64,000 bases of DNA from Argyresthia goedartella. Lineage: Eukaryota > Arthropoda > Insecta > Lepidoptera > Argyresthiidae. Below the pieces are notes generated by a model. The model made no database searches and was not told where the DNA came from. It worked only from the letters and a program-made list of their open reading frames with translations. The stretch spans positions 21,817,231-21,881,230 of the forward strand of contig OX463815.1 in assembly GCA_949825045.1 (NCBI GenBank), in the 5' to 3' direction. A program made the translations under genes and the position numbers. Shown here in pieces: positions 1 through 10,203 of the stretch (position 1 is the first letter of the stretch; the number at the start of each line of letters is the position of its first letter).

Positions 1-2076
1 GATCCAAATTTGTTGTACAACTCAGTATTTAACCTTGTCAAAAATGAATATGATACGGTATTTAAATCAAAAACTATAAAAGTTAATAACAAAGCTTTGT
101 TTAGTGATTGGGCGACAGTTGGAATTCATAGGAGCAGACGAAGATTATATGAACTCTATGAAGAGAAATCATATAACAAAAATACGGCCTTTCTAGATTA
201 TGTTCGTAGTTATTCAAAAATGTTTAAACGCGTTTGTGCCGTAGCTAAATCTAATTTCATTAAAAACAAAATTGAATCTAGTAGCAATGTAATGAAAACG
301 ACTTAACAAATTATAAACAGAGAGACTGGAAAGGCCAAAGCTACACATAATAACTTCAAGCTTAAGATAGATAATCAATTGCTAAGTACAGACCTAGAAG
401 TAGCAAAAGCTTTCGAAAATTTCTTTACGGACATTCCAGTTTCAACAACCAAGTCTTTAAATTCATCTCCCGCTGCTGCTGAATCTATACTTAAACAAAA
501 CTTTGAGGAATGTAAAACAGATTTTAAATTTAGGCACGTAAATAATGAAGACATTGTAAAAGCGTTTCAATCCCTGGAAATGAAAAAGACAGCTGACGCC
601 CATGGTCTATCAGTAAAAATTATTAGTTCCATTGTAGATTGTATTGCACCTCACCTTTGTTGTATATTTAATCAATGTATAGATAGTGGTGTGTTTCCTG
701 ACTTGATGAAACTAAGTAAAGTTATACCTTTATTCAAAGCTGGTAGTACATCAGACCCCACCAATTTTAGACCCATATCGATACTACCAACGCTTAGCAA
801 AATATTTGAAAAACTCATACTTAATCAATTGCAAAGTCATTTTTATCTCAATAATTTAATTCATATTGCTCAGTTTGGTTTCACAAAGGGTCGTTCAACA
901 GCCGATGCTGGTGTTGAACTAATCGACAATATTTTTGATGCCTGGGAAGACGCAATGGATGCAATAGGTGTCTTCTGCGATCTATCCAAGGCTTTTGATT
1001 GCGTCCATCATGACACTCTTGTCAGGAAGTTACGCCATTATGGTGTAAAAGATCAGGCACTTGGCCTTCTGGAGTCATATCTAACAGATAGGGTTCAGAT
1101 GGTCGATGTTAATGGGAAAAGATCACCTGGGTCTTCAATAAGTATGGGCGTACCGCAAGGTTCAATTCTTGGTCCTTTCTTGTTTTTAGTATATATTAAT
1201 GATTTACCTTACCTTGTTAAAGCAAAACATGGGTTAGTATTGTTTGCCGATGATACTTCTTTGATATTTAAAGTTAAAAGACAGCAATCAAATTATGACG
1301 AGGTAAACAATGCTATCTCTAGTATAGTGAACTGGTTTACTGTTAACAATTTGTTACTTAATGAAAAGAAAACTAAATGTATTAAATTCGTGTTACCCAA
1401 TGTGAACCCGGTAACTACAGACATATTTATAAAAGGACAGAGATTGGACCTTGTGCAGTCGACTGTCTTTTTGGGCATTACTTTAGACGCCAAACTACAA
1501 TGGGATCCTCATATAAATAAATTGTCGAACAGACTGAGTTCGGCAGCGTTCGCAGTTAAAAAAATTAGAGCTCTTACCGACGTAGACACCGCTAGACTAG
1601 TCTACTTTAGTTACTTTCATAGTCTAATGACCTATGGTATTTTATTGTGGGGTCACGCTGCGAATGCTAATAGTATATTTATTCTGCAGAAACGGGCTGT
1701 TCGTGCAATTTATAGATTAGGGCCTAGAGTGTCACTGAGGGAAAAGTTTAAAGAAATCAATATTCTGACATTTGTGTCTCAATATATCTATGACAATCTT
1801 GTGTATGTAAAAAGAAATATAACTAATTTTCAGAAGTACAGTGATATACACAATTTTAATACTAGAAATAAAGACAATTTGGTTGCTTATGTAAGCCGAC
1901 TACATAAAATTAGTAATTCTTTTAAAGGCAATTGTATACGCTATTACAATAAGGTCCCTACTGATATTAAAAACTTACCTTTAGACAAGTTTAAAATAAT
2001 AATAAAACAGAAATTGTATAAAAAAGGTTACTACAGGATATCTGATTACTTAGAGGACAGATGTCCATGGGAATAG
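1..2076 (+). pseudogene. LINE A ORF2: linker plus reverse transcriptase, one in-frame stop
   Basis: This encodes the part of a LINE polyprotein after the endonuclease. A linker of about 120 codons is followed by a complete reverse transcriptase and C-terminal domain. RT landmarks in order are the FRPISILPTLSK block, the GFTKGRST block, the motif A region FCDLSKAFDCVHHDTL, motif B MGVPQGSILGP and the catalytic FADD box at 1243-1254. The C-terminal LLWGH and LPLDKFK blocks are also present. One TAA at 304-306 interrupts an otherwise continuous frame, so the copy is probably dead, although everything after the stop stays open for more than 580 codons. The element would copy its RNA into target DNA in the nucleus by target-primed reverse transcription. 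One stop in about 690 codons suggests a fairly recent insertion. Confidence 0.9.
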
Positions 2077-2320
2077 ATTGTTTGAGTAACAGGCTGTTTC
2101 GATATATAATTAGCATTCATTTTGTAATTTGACAATATTTTATTTAAAAAAGGAAACGCAAAAGATGCGACGACTGTGGAGTTTCTTCGGTGAGCTCTTC
2201 TCCACAGATTCCGCCATTGGGTTAGTGAACTCACCCAAAAAAATGTAATGACGGATCTAAGTGATGTAACAACATCCTATGGAAATAAATGATTTTTGAT
2301 TTTGATTTTTGATTTTGATT
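1..2320 (+). mobile_element. LINE A, CR1/Jockey-superfamily non-LTR retrotransposon, 5' part outside window
   Basis: The ORF2 reading frame is open from the first base and ends at 2076. A 3' UTR of about 240 bp follows and ends in a short tandem tail of TTTTGATT-type units at about 2291-2320. A simple-repeat tail rather than poly(A) fits CR1/Daphne-like elements better than Jockey proper, but I cannot fix the clade. The endonuclease half and ORF1 lie left of the window. The tail stops exactly where an inverted fragment of a related LINE begins. Confidence 0.85.
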
Positions 2321-2645
2321 CCACAACAAGATACCATAGGACATCACACTATGAAAGTAACTAAAATATACTAGCCTAGATGTAGCCATATCCGTGCTTT
2401 GTCTGATGTTCCTAACAGCGTAAGCCGCAGAACTTAATTTACCAGCCAATTTATCTATGTGAGGTCCCCACTGCAATTTGCTATCAATGATTATTCCATG
2501 AAACTTTGTATCATTTACTAATTCTAACGTGCTGTTGTCTAACACTAAACTGGTCTCAACTTGCCTGACATTTGGAAGTGAGAATTTGATACACTTGGTT
2601 TTACCAGCGTTTAACAATAAATTATTAACTGTGAACCAATTCAAG
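2321..2645 (-). pseudogene. Inverted fragment of a related LINE reverse transcriptase
   Basis: Read on the minus strand, this encodes about 105 residues aligning with the part of LINE A just after its FADD box, from WFTVNNLLLN through KLQWGPHIDKL and YFSYFHS to GILLW. Many residues differ from LINE A, so it is a different subfamily copy and not a fresh duplicate. It stops exactly where the LINE A tail ends. The simplest reading is that LINE A inserted in the opposite orientation into this older copy. Confidence 0.85.
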
Positions 2646-2654
2646 GTTACAATA

Positions 2655-2832
2655 CATCTACATACCAAGTTTCAACTGTGTAGTCCTTATAGTGTCTTCA
2701 TAAAGTTGCTGTGACATAGGGACGGAAGGACGGACGGGTGTCTACCCGTCCGTCCGTCTGTCCGTGCCGTCAAGTCTTTCTAGACTTGACGAAACTATAA
2801 GGGCTCCTTGTATCTCTACGGAACCCTAAAAA
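2655..2832. mobile_element. Short Lepidoptera-type repeat with GGAC/GTCC run and hairpin end, Helitron-like
   Basis: The stretch holds an inverted GGAC/GTCC run (about 2720-2765), then a hairpin of GTCAAGTCT and AGACTTGAC, then a second stem-like pair (GGGCTCC with GGAACCC) and a final CCTAAAAAA. A hairpin shortly before CTAA is how Helitron 3' ends look. Repeats with this end are common in moth and butterfly genomes. I see no coding sequence, so it would be non-autonomous. The Helitron assignment is inference. Confidence 0.5.
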
Positions 2833-3305
2833 AGGTCTATTTATGTGTCAAAGTTTACTCTGTGTTCCAACAAACAAAAAAACAACCAACTTAAATTCTT
2901 AGATAAACAAAACTCTTTGCTTAATTTCATACATTGACAACTGATTGGCATTTGCTTTTGGCATTTGGCAAACACCTAAGAGAATATAATGTGCTTAGAC
3001 TAATAACACATAATGTGTGATAATGCCCAAAAAGGGCTTATCGGACAGTTATAGAAGGGTCTGAGCTACTTTTAGTTGTAGAAGGTTTATAACGAAACTA
3101 AAATACAGCGTTGTTAGGTGACAGATCATTTTGACGATCGGACTACTTTTTTGAGGACAAACCTATTATTAAAAAAATTAAAATATCAAACATTTTTTTA
3201 GAATAGGTACATATTTAAAATCATATGGTGATCCATATTTCTTAGGAGCTGATATATTAATTAGGGTATTGTAGTTTAGTGACAAATCTAAATTAAGGTG
3301 ACAGA
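2833..3305. other. No gene seen
   Basis: AT-rich sequence with no credible ORF and no repeat that I recognise. Confidence 0.6.
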
Positions 3306-3529
3306 AAATAAACAATTAAACATTAACATACAGGCACATACATTGCTTCTGGCCCCTTACTAGGATACGCTGTGTCATGGGAGCCAGAAATAGCAACGTC
3401 ACACACATCGTCAGTTCAACGATAAACATCCAAGATCGGGCTTTTTTTCTTTATACCCCAGCCGGGGATCGAACCCGGGACCTCTCGCATGGTAGGCAGA
3501 GCCACAACCGCTTCGCCAGAGAGATCGTC
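3306..3529 (-). mobile_element. SINE-a copy 1 (tRNA-derived head)
   Basis: On the minus strand the head has a tRNA-like A box (GGTTGTGGCTCTGCC) and a canonical B box (GGTTCGATCCC) closing a T-arm-like stem (CCGGG...CCCGG). The body ends TGTATGTGCCTGTATGTTAA followed by an A/T-rich tail. Six further copies of this family lie in the window. It carries an internal RNA polymerase III promoter and no ORF. Confidence 0.88.
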
Positions 3530-4061
3530 AAAATTGTTACCTTATATAAATAGATCGACGATTTGTAAAATATTCTACGCAGACTATTTCGATTTTTACT
3601 TGGTTATTGTAAATGAGTACCCACTAAATAGCTGGTGACTTGCCATTTTCATATCTTATGAGTATACCAACTCTCTACGACTTAATAATCGGTGAAGGCT
3701 GATGCTGACAGGGAAAACAATTTACATATCGACACCCGCGACGCAACCCGCAATGACACACGCTATCAATAAATTGTCTGTTTGAGTCATCGGCGTCCTC
3801 GCAGCGTTGAAACGAAGCTCACGAAGGAAACCGTCAAAGCATTAGTCTTATTGTGACTTGGCGAGTAGATAACAGTAAAAAACCCGTCTGTCTCCATTTA
3901 CAGTGCTGCAACGGACTTTATGCAGTTAGCCATAGCCGTGGTTAAAGAGCGTCGTCTGTTCAACGATAAGTTGAGTTAGTCATAACAATATGCACCTGAT
4001 AAAACAAGTGCAAGGAACTTGGGAACGAAAGTTGAGCCAATGTTAAAAGTATGATTTCGCG
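3530..4061. other. No gene seen
   Basis: Unique-looking AT-rich sequence with no ORF or repeat that I can support. Confidence 0.55.
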
Positions 4062-4281
4062 TCTGTCAACAGTAGGGTCTCCCTTTCTTTTCTAAGCAAA
4101 ATAAGGAGAAGAAAACTGACGCACGTAACGAAAGGTTTCTTGGCGCCTGAGCGAGGCCATCATCTCTGTCTTGCCCATGCATATTCTCTCTTGTTCCCAT
4201 GCGCCGCTATCCCCTCCAGGTGGCACTAAGGGTTCCAAGAAACTTGGGGGCAGGTACAGCTCTGTGGCTACTGTTAACAGA
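4062..4281. mobile_element. Small palindromic element, about 220 bp
   Basis: The ends TCTGTCAACAGTA (4062-4074) and TACTGTTAACAGA (4269-4281) are inverted repeats matching at 12 of 13 positions. An inner pair (GGTTTCTTGG and CCAAGAAACTT) is also inverted. There is no ORF. I could not define a target-site duplication, so this is a candidate MITE only. Confidence 0.45.
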
Positions 4282-4318
4282 TGTCAATTGCAACTTCTAA
4301 GAATGTCTTCACTTTAAT

Positions 4319-4819
4319 TGGAATAACGAACGATACAAGGATCATTGCAGATGGTAGAAACTACATGTTATTCAAATCAGTTTGTCAAAAATAGTGACAC
4401 CTGTCAAAAAATATGGTTTGTTACCAATGTGAACTTTTGTCTCTGCCACCCCATTTAAGAAAAACATTTTATTGTGACTTCATTGTCTTGCTGTCTGTGC
4501 CAACGTGACCCCTTTCGAATATTAAGGATTAACCTGCTGGAATAGTCTATTGCCCTTGTACGTTATGGAAAGTTGAAGGAACGACGAGAGGGTGTACCAC
4601 GGGTAGATTTTTTTACCTGTGGAACTACTGGACCGCTTGGTTGTTCCACTGAACAGTGTGTCACTAGAGCCATTCATATTATCGGACAATGGTTATAAAA
4701 ATGACATGTGTCAATGGAACTGCAAGTGTGTCACTAGTTCAATAAAGGGAGAATATCTTTTGGAATAACGAACGATAAAGGATATTTACAGATGGTAGAA
4801 ACTACATGTTATTCAAAAT
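4319..4819. repeat. Two direct copies of a ~60-bp sequence
   Basis: The segment at 4319-4379 recurs at 4761-4819, sharing TGGAATAACGAACGATA, GATGGTAGAAACTACATG and TTATTCAAA. After the second copy, 4835-4860 contains GGGGTTCGAACC, which resembles a tRNA B box and may be a decayed SINE head. Confidence 0.6.
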
Positions 4820-4859
4820 AGTTTTATAGCTTGGCAGGGGTTCGAACCTACACCTCTGG

Positions 4860-6065
4860 TATTTAGGAAAAAAATATAATGGGACTTTGATAACTTTTGT
4901 CTCCTCCACACGGGCCACAAACATTGTCACAATCTGCTCTCCGTTTTTTTCTTATCGAACATTTCTGCTGTTTTTGTTAAATTCAAATTGGCCGCAACTT
5001 CGCCAGCCCATTTATTCACAATCTAAATCGACCGACGACCAACAGTTATTGTCAAAATGTGACAGTACAACACTCCAAAACCTCAGATAAATGAAACTCT
5101 ACTTAAATAGATGTAGCGTCTTTTTTGGATTGCGTACACTTTTGTGCGTACGGTTTGGTTTCTTTTGGTTTATTGTTGCTCTACAGAATTAGGTAGTACT
5201 CGCCATATGTATAGTTTGTCAGACAACAACTAACTCTTCAATTGCATCGAACAGCATCTGTCATAGCTATAACAAAAACAAAGACTGAACATTTCAAACC
5301 GAAACTTTCGGGAAACGTTATTTTAATTATAAAAGTGATCTATCAGTGAGATAAATTATAAAATTGTATCAGAAAGTCATTTTCCATGTAGTCTGCTATC
5401 ATACAGAGTAAAATTTAGATGAGAAATCATGAAAACTTAGGCGAATTCATAGGTTACCACAGGTAAATATTCATCGATATTATTCGTAGATTTTCTTGTA
5501 TTTTATTGCATATATTATGATAGCGGAGCATTTCCCAAATTATTTCGGCCCAGAAATATCAGAAATACGTTTATAGTAGCGTATTTACAATAATTAATCC
5601 ATTACAAATTTGCCCAAGAAATATCGAGTGATGAAAAAAATTATTATCGACAGATTGTATAGTACGAAATAATAGTGCTTAATTGCAATTATTTTATGTG
5701 TATTTATTACACCTTTTACACAAAGTAACATTGATGTGGGAAAATTAATGTGTTATTAAATACTACCCTTATAATTTTAGATTGTAGGCTGTGGCTTACC
5801 CCGGTATCTCGCGGATCCGGCTGGGCGGCAAAGCTACGCGCCAATTCTCAAGAAGATTTTACTACAGAATGGTTTTACCAGCAATAAAAAAATGCAGATT
5901 TATACAAACAACTAAACACTAACCTTCCATTCACATCTGTTAGTAGAGTAAGAGCTCATTCACACGGGTTACGTACGGCATTTACGATTCGTCAAAATAT
6001 CCCAATAGAAATTATACTCGTAAATGCTGCTGATATTTTTCCATATATTTTACTGATACTGATAC
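4860..6065. other. No gene seen
   Basis: AT-rich, with short chance ORFs only. A more GC-rich patch at 5785-5840 matches nothing I know. Confidence 0.5.
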
Positions 6066-6662
6066 ACTCGGCGCCACGAATAAAGAGCTCTCGGAGAAAC
6101 TGGCGGGGATTACTGCGCATGTGTACAGTCGCGGCATAATTCCGAAGTGCGTTTTTAGGGTTAGTGTGAAGGAATGAGTGTTCAGGACTTTCTTCACTTC
6201 TATTTTTTCTCTGTTTGATATTTTGTTGATTGGGATATTAGCCGATGTAAATAATGGACTTTGTGTCAAATAAACTATAGGTACTCTCTATTGACAACAT
6301 TTGTTAACGTCAAGGTTGAAACCTATATATAAATAACCCCCTAGCATAGAATGCCCCTAGTCACTAGGGCCTAGTGAATATAGATACTTGTAGTAATAGT
6401 CCTGCACACTCTTTTCTTCCCGCTGACTAATAATTTGTAATTCGACCGGGGCGAAAGATAACGTTGGGTAATATTGTATGCGACTGTACTCAAGAAGCTT
6501 CGAGACGTGCTTTCGGTGCGGGCATCGGGAAGCGACTGATCAACGAATCAGGTGCCGGCGCTGACTACCGCCCCCGTCGCTCCTCACTTCCCCGCGCCAA
6601 ACACTTGTGAAAAGTGACTACTGCGCATTCAAGGACAAAGCTCTTTAGTCGTGGCGCCGAGT
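6066..6662. mobile_element. TA-flanked TIR element, short copy (MITE)
   Basis: The terminal inverted repeats begin ACTCGGCGCCACGA (6066 on) and end TCGTGGCGCCGAGT (6662), continuing through an AAAGAGCT core. Both ends are flanked by TA, as for Tc1/mariner target sites. The interior matches the copy at 10204-10958 almost base for base but lacks about 158 bp. The short minus-strand ORF crossing the left end is shared by both copies only because the DNA is repeated. I do not consider it coding. Confidence 0.8.
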
Positions 6663-6663
6663 A

Positions 6664-7258
6664 TATGTAGTATGAAAATAAATGATCACTTCGACTTCGT
6701 CACGGTACGTTAAGGGTATTGTTGAATCCTGATTAGCGATCTATATTAATTAATGGTGTGTAAATGTAAATGCGTGTTTAATTTGTAAAGATATTTGTTT
6801 ATTGCTACATAATTGTCGATTTAATTACCTATATATTTTTTATTTATAATAATAAATCGAATAAAATTATTTTTATTTCGGAGCACAAAAGGATCCATAT
6901 TTTGTTTGTACCAGACAATCTACTTAATCTTTATTAGTTTCTTGATATCACATTCAATTCAAAATATTTCATATAAATAGGCCTGCCTGTGGCACGGCTC
7001 AGTTTTCCACACACTGTCACAAACAGCCACAGCACTCACACGTGTTAGAGTATTGGGCCGTCAAGCCGACCTGCAAGGACCTCTAGGATGCTGTTGGTGC
7101 TGCCACGCGTTCTGCTTCAGTAGGAGGCCGTTCTCTTACGTATGATGGCATGGAATCCATCAGTACGTGCCTCAACAAACATGTCTGATGCACTACAGTA
7201 GCGTGGTAGAACCAGCAACATCCGTATGTAGTATGAAAATAAATGATCACTTCGACTT
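6664..7258. repeat. 34-bp direct repeats at 6664-6697 and 7225-7258
   Basis: Two identical 34-bp segments beginning TATGTAGTATGAAAATAAAT bracket a minus-strand LINE 3' end. The right copy touches the LINE's 5' truncation point. The left copy lies about 170 bp beyond the LINE's AT-rich tail. They look like a long target-site duplication, with extra sequence carried along at the 3' side. Confidence 0.65.
6868..7224 (-). pseudogene. LINE B, 5'-truncated 3' end (same family as 15.7 kb)
   Basis: On the minus strand about 35 residues (LPRYCSASDMFVEARTDGFH, then AIIRKRTASY) match the end of the LINE ORF at 15.9 kb, followed by a stop at 7117-7119. The 3' UTR shares a TTGTGCTC(A/C)GAAATAAAAATA terminus with that copy. 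Only the last hundred coding bases are kept, as is usual for incomplete reverse transcription. Confidence 0.8.
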
Positions 7259-7329
7259 TGTTTATCGATATTATTTAAACAGTGGCTCTTAGGTAAATAC
7301 CAGTCTTCTAAAATATCGATAAACAAAGT
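7255..7329. repeat. Perfect 18-bp inverted repeat
   Basis: ACTTTGTTTATCGATATT at 7255-7272 is mirrored exactly at 7312-7329 with a 39-bp spacer. It may be the ends of a tiny element or a cruciform-forming site. No ORF is associated with it. Confidence 0.7.
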
Positions 7330-7605
7330 AGGTAAACTATCTTTAATGTTTGTCAATAGCCGTACTTCTATCGATACTTTCCCCATCGCTAGTTGTCAAT
7401 AAAATTGTACGCGACAAAAATCCTACCTGTCCTGACAAAACTATATTGGTTTCAGTTATACAAGTAATACGGTCGTATGAGTAAAGAGTGTCAGTATATT
7501 AACTTTTGTTCATGTAAAATAGTCCTCCCTCTATTAACTTACTTTTTGTGTTTAAAACTGATCAACTTGCTGAACAGTGGCGAAGATTTCTATGCGCATT
7601 ATATA

Positions 7606-7846
7606 TGTCACCGGAAAATAATACGATCCGCAAGTTTATAAATTTCCTATTTTTTTTTCCGCAAGTTTATAAATATACTAGGTTAGGTATATATATAATA
7701 TAATAGGCTAGGTTAGGTTAGGTTAGGTTAAACCTAACCTAACATAACCTAACCTAACCTAACCTAGCCTAATATAATCTAGAAGGAAGTTTATAAATTT
7801 CCTAGGAAATTTATAAACTTGCGGATCGTATTATTTTCCGGTGACA
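7606..7846. mobile_element. Palindromic MITE with TGTCACC ends and TTAGG repeats at its centre
   Basis: The arms TGTCACCGGAAAATAATACG (7606 on) and the mirror sequence ending at 7846 match over more than 40 bp. They are flanked by TATA on both sides (7602-7605 and 7847-7850), a clear 4-bp target-site duplication. The centre (about 7680-7770) holds TTAGG repeats followed by CCTAA repeats, that is, the insect telomeric pentamer head to head. There is no ORF. Confidence 0.85.
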
Positions 7847-8073
7847 TATACACATGACATTGACTCCAATTTCTTTCGAACAAGGTATAAATTGCAAGAG
7901 AAATGTTAAGAGCTCATACGATTATACGATTCGGGTGTTTTCGGGAATACGACAACTGGCGAAGATTTTTATGCGCACTATCAGTTGTGGAGTACTGTAC
8001 ACTAAACGTCAGTTTGACACAAACTTCGTCGATTTCGCTGTGGTGTGGATTTCAGTCTGATACAACTACTTGC

Positions 8074-8223
8074 ACAGGCATAACTAAGAAGCTCAGAGAT
8101 AAATTCACCATACGTCATCCATCACTCCTGTGCTATCAGTAGAGGGTGTGATTCACAGGTACAAGTAACATATGTGTGATGACGTTTGGTGAATTTGTCC
8201 TTGAGCTTCTTAGCAATATCTGT
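8074..8223. mobile_element. Short palindromic element with ~46-bp arms
   Basis: The left arm 8074-8119 (containing CTAAGAAGCTCA and AAATTCACCA) is mirrored at 8178-8223 with a few mismatches and a spacer of about 58 bp. It is a non-coding MITE candidate. No certain target-site duplication was found. Confidence 0.65.
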
Positions 8224-8372
8224 ATAGTTTGTATAGCGGATTGGAGTAACGCGGCGGATGCCAACGCAGGCAGACCGTACCCCAACTGTTCCGTAGATAA
8301 ATAGTGGGTGCCCGCGACCCGTGCTTGGCTGCCGATACGTCACCGACGACAGTTCGCCGTGTGCCAATATCC

Positions 8373-9600
8373 TCGTGACACTTTATTTTATTACTTGTTC
8401 ATTCGCCGCGCGCCCGCCGCGCGCTGACAACCGACGGAGCCTGAATAAGAATTATGGGTATTTTAGAGTTGAGTGATTTAAGCCCTACTGTTGCCAGTTA
8501 TCACTTCTGCAATAGGGGGTTTCCTGACAGATAATTAAACAATAAAATGAATCTGAATTCTGCGGTCTGTGATAAATGAATAACCAAAGAGCATTTACAA
8601 GATTAGTTCCAGCTTAGCCGTTCGCAAGCCAATGCATGGTGTAAAAAGTCATCGAGTAAGTAACGGCGGTCTCATCGGTCGCCCTATCAGCAGCCGCCAA
8701 CCGTCCAACGTAACGGCGGCGGCTGCATTGGCCGGTGCGTGGGCGGTGGCTGAATAGAGCGGCCGAATGTTCGCCCAGTATAGGTGTAACGACCACGCAA
8801 CCCACGCGCAGTTGCACAAAAGGCGAACCCCACACCGCGACTCTCCCCGCGCGGCTACCTAGCGACTCTTCCCTCACCGCACAGCCTGCACTATCAGCCG
8901 CACATTCCCATATTTTGCTTCCAGTATTCTCCCTGCAAATCGGTCTCAAGGTCTATCAACGTGGCCGAGCGCATTCTCGTGATTTCCTTCCACCATTCCA
9001 CCTGCAATTCAGTGTCAAGGTCTACCATCCTGGCCGACGTGCATTCCCGTAGATTCCTCCTACCGATCTCCCTGCAAATCGGTCTCACGGTCTACCATCC
9101 TAGCTGACAAGAAGTCGGATGCTCCCGTGACTCTTTCCATCCTCATGTCATAAAGGCGTAGTAACGAAGCCTCCCCGTTGTAGTAGTCTCACGACCCTTA
9201 AGGTCTGCGAAGTAACATTGTTAGCGTAGTCCACCTCGAGGCCCATACCCGAGTTGACGTATCCTCCATTCCTCCATAGAGTAACTATCTTGAGGTTGCC
9301 ATTAGCGTGGGGAAGTAATCAACTACGCGCCGTCGTGGGGTAGGCTCATCGCCGGACAACCGCCATCCGTGAATAAAACCGTACGTCAATGTACCACCGC
9401 GATCTTAGAGGTCAATAGCGTTATAGTCGTTGATAGGCTCATCGCCGGACGAACGTTATCCGTATCATAAAATAGTACATGCGTAAACCACCGCGTTACT
9501 GTGTATCAACAGCATTGATTAACTAAGGGTAGGTCCAAGGAATTAATTCATATGTGTGATTGTATGAATAAAAGCGGTGTAAAATATAATCCGTATTATT
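8373..9600. repeat. GC-rich block with tandem repeats, unclassified (possible LTR or UTR)
   Basis: The block is far more GC-rich than its surroundings. It contains three degenerate units of about 69 bp starting at 8903, 8972 and 9041 (shared CCTGCAA..C..TCTCA.GGTCTA), and two units of about 63 bp at 9341-9404 and 9434-9496 (shared TAGGCTCATCGCCGGAC and ACCACCGCG). AATAAA occurs at about 9565, near the right end. Short ORFs on both strands translate only the repeats. A solo LTR is possible, but I cannot show paired ends or a duplication. Confidence 0.5.
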
Positions 9601-10203
9601 ACCTAAACGATCTCTAGAAAGGATAGCTGGTCAGATCCTATATATTGAGATAGCTAGGTTCATTGCAAAATGCAAAGATCTTCGTGGACAGGGTACAAGT
9701 AGGTAGATATTGTAGTTTCTGGATCAGTTAGATATATCAGTTCTACAAATCGTTTCCCACACTAGGCAATACGCTGATCCAGAACCGGCTAGTGGAATTG
9801 TGAATTCACAGCGGAAATAACTATATATAGATGACCTACGTACGTATATATAGGTACGTAGTATCCACTAAAGAACCAACTCTAGTTGAAAGCAAATCTA
9901 CTTTGCATTTTATCTCCTCGTATCTCTGCACTGAAATGACAGGAATTGTTTTTTAAAAAACTCTGCAACCTTGGTAAATCCTAGTTCCATATTTATTATC
10001 AACCATTATCTATATTGAAATCTCTATTAAACTTAAAGAAACAACGACTATACCACATAATTAATAACAAAGCACGATTAGAGTAAACAACCAACGACGA
10101 CAAGTAATGCGCGGCGGGACGGGCGATTGTGACACGAGACGTTTTCGCATGTGCCGCGCGGGCCGGCCCATTTTTTTATACTCCCTTTTTAAAACTTTAT
10201 TAC
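9601..10203. other. No gene; short palindromes and a GC-rich patch
   Basis: CTACGTAC and GTACGTAG at 9837-9862 form a small perfect hairpin. The GC-rich patch at about 10100-10165 (GCGGGACGGGCGATTGTGAC) looks like a known type of Lepidoptera repeat, but I cannot name it. Confidence 0.4.

Noticed and set aside
3445..3520. tRNA gene candidates (also at 17630, 21750, 24790, 32175, 40950, 45430, 49200, 53710, 55200)
   Set aside because: A and B boxes are present, but each is the head of a SINE with its own body and tail, and the cloverleaf is incomplete. None is a free-standing tRNA gene.
6012..6269. Minus-strand ORF repeated almost identically at 10189-10407
   Set aside because: The two copies match because the TIR element is duplicated. 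The ORF crosses the element's end into different flanks and has no domain, so conservation is not evidence of coding.
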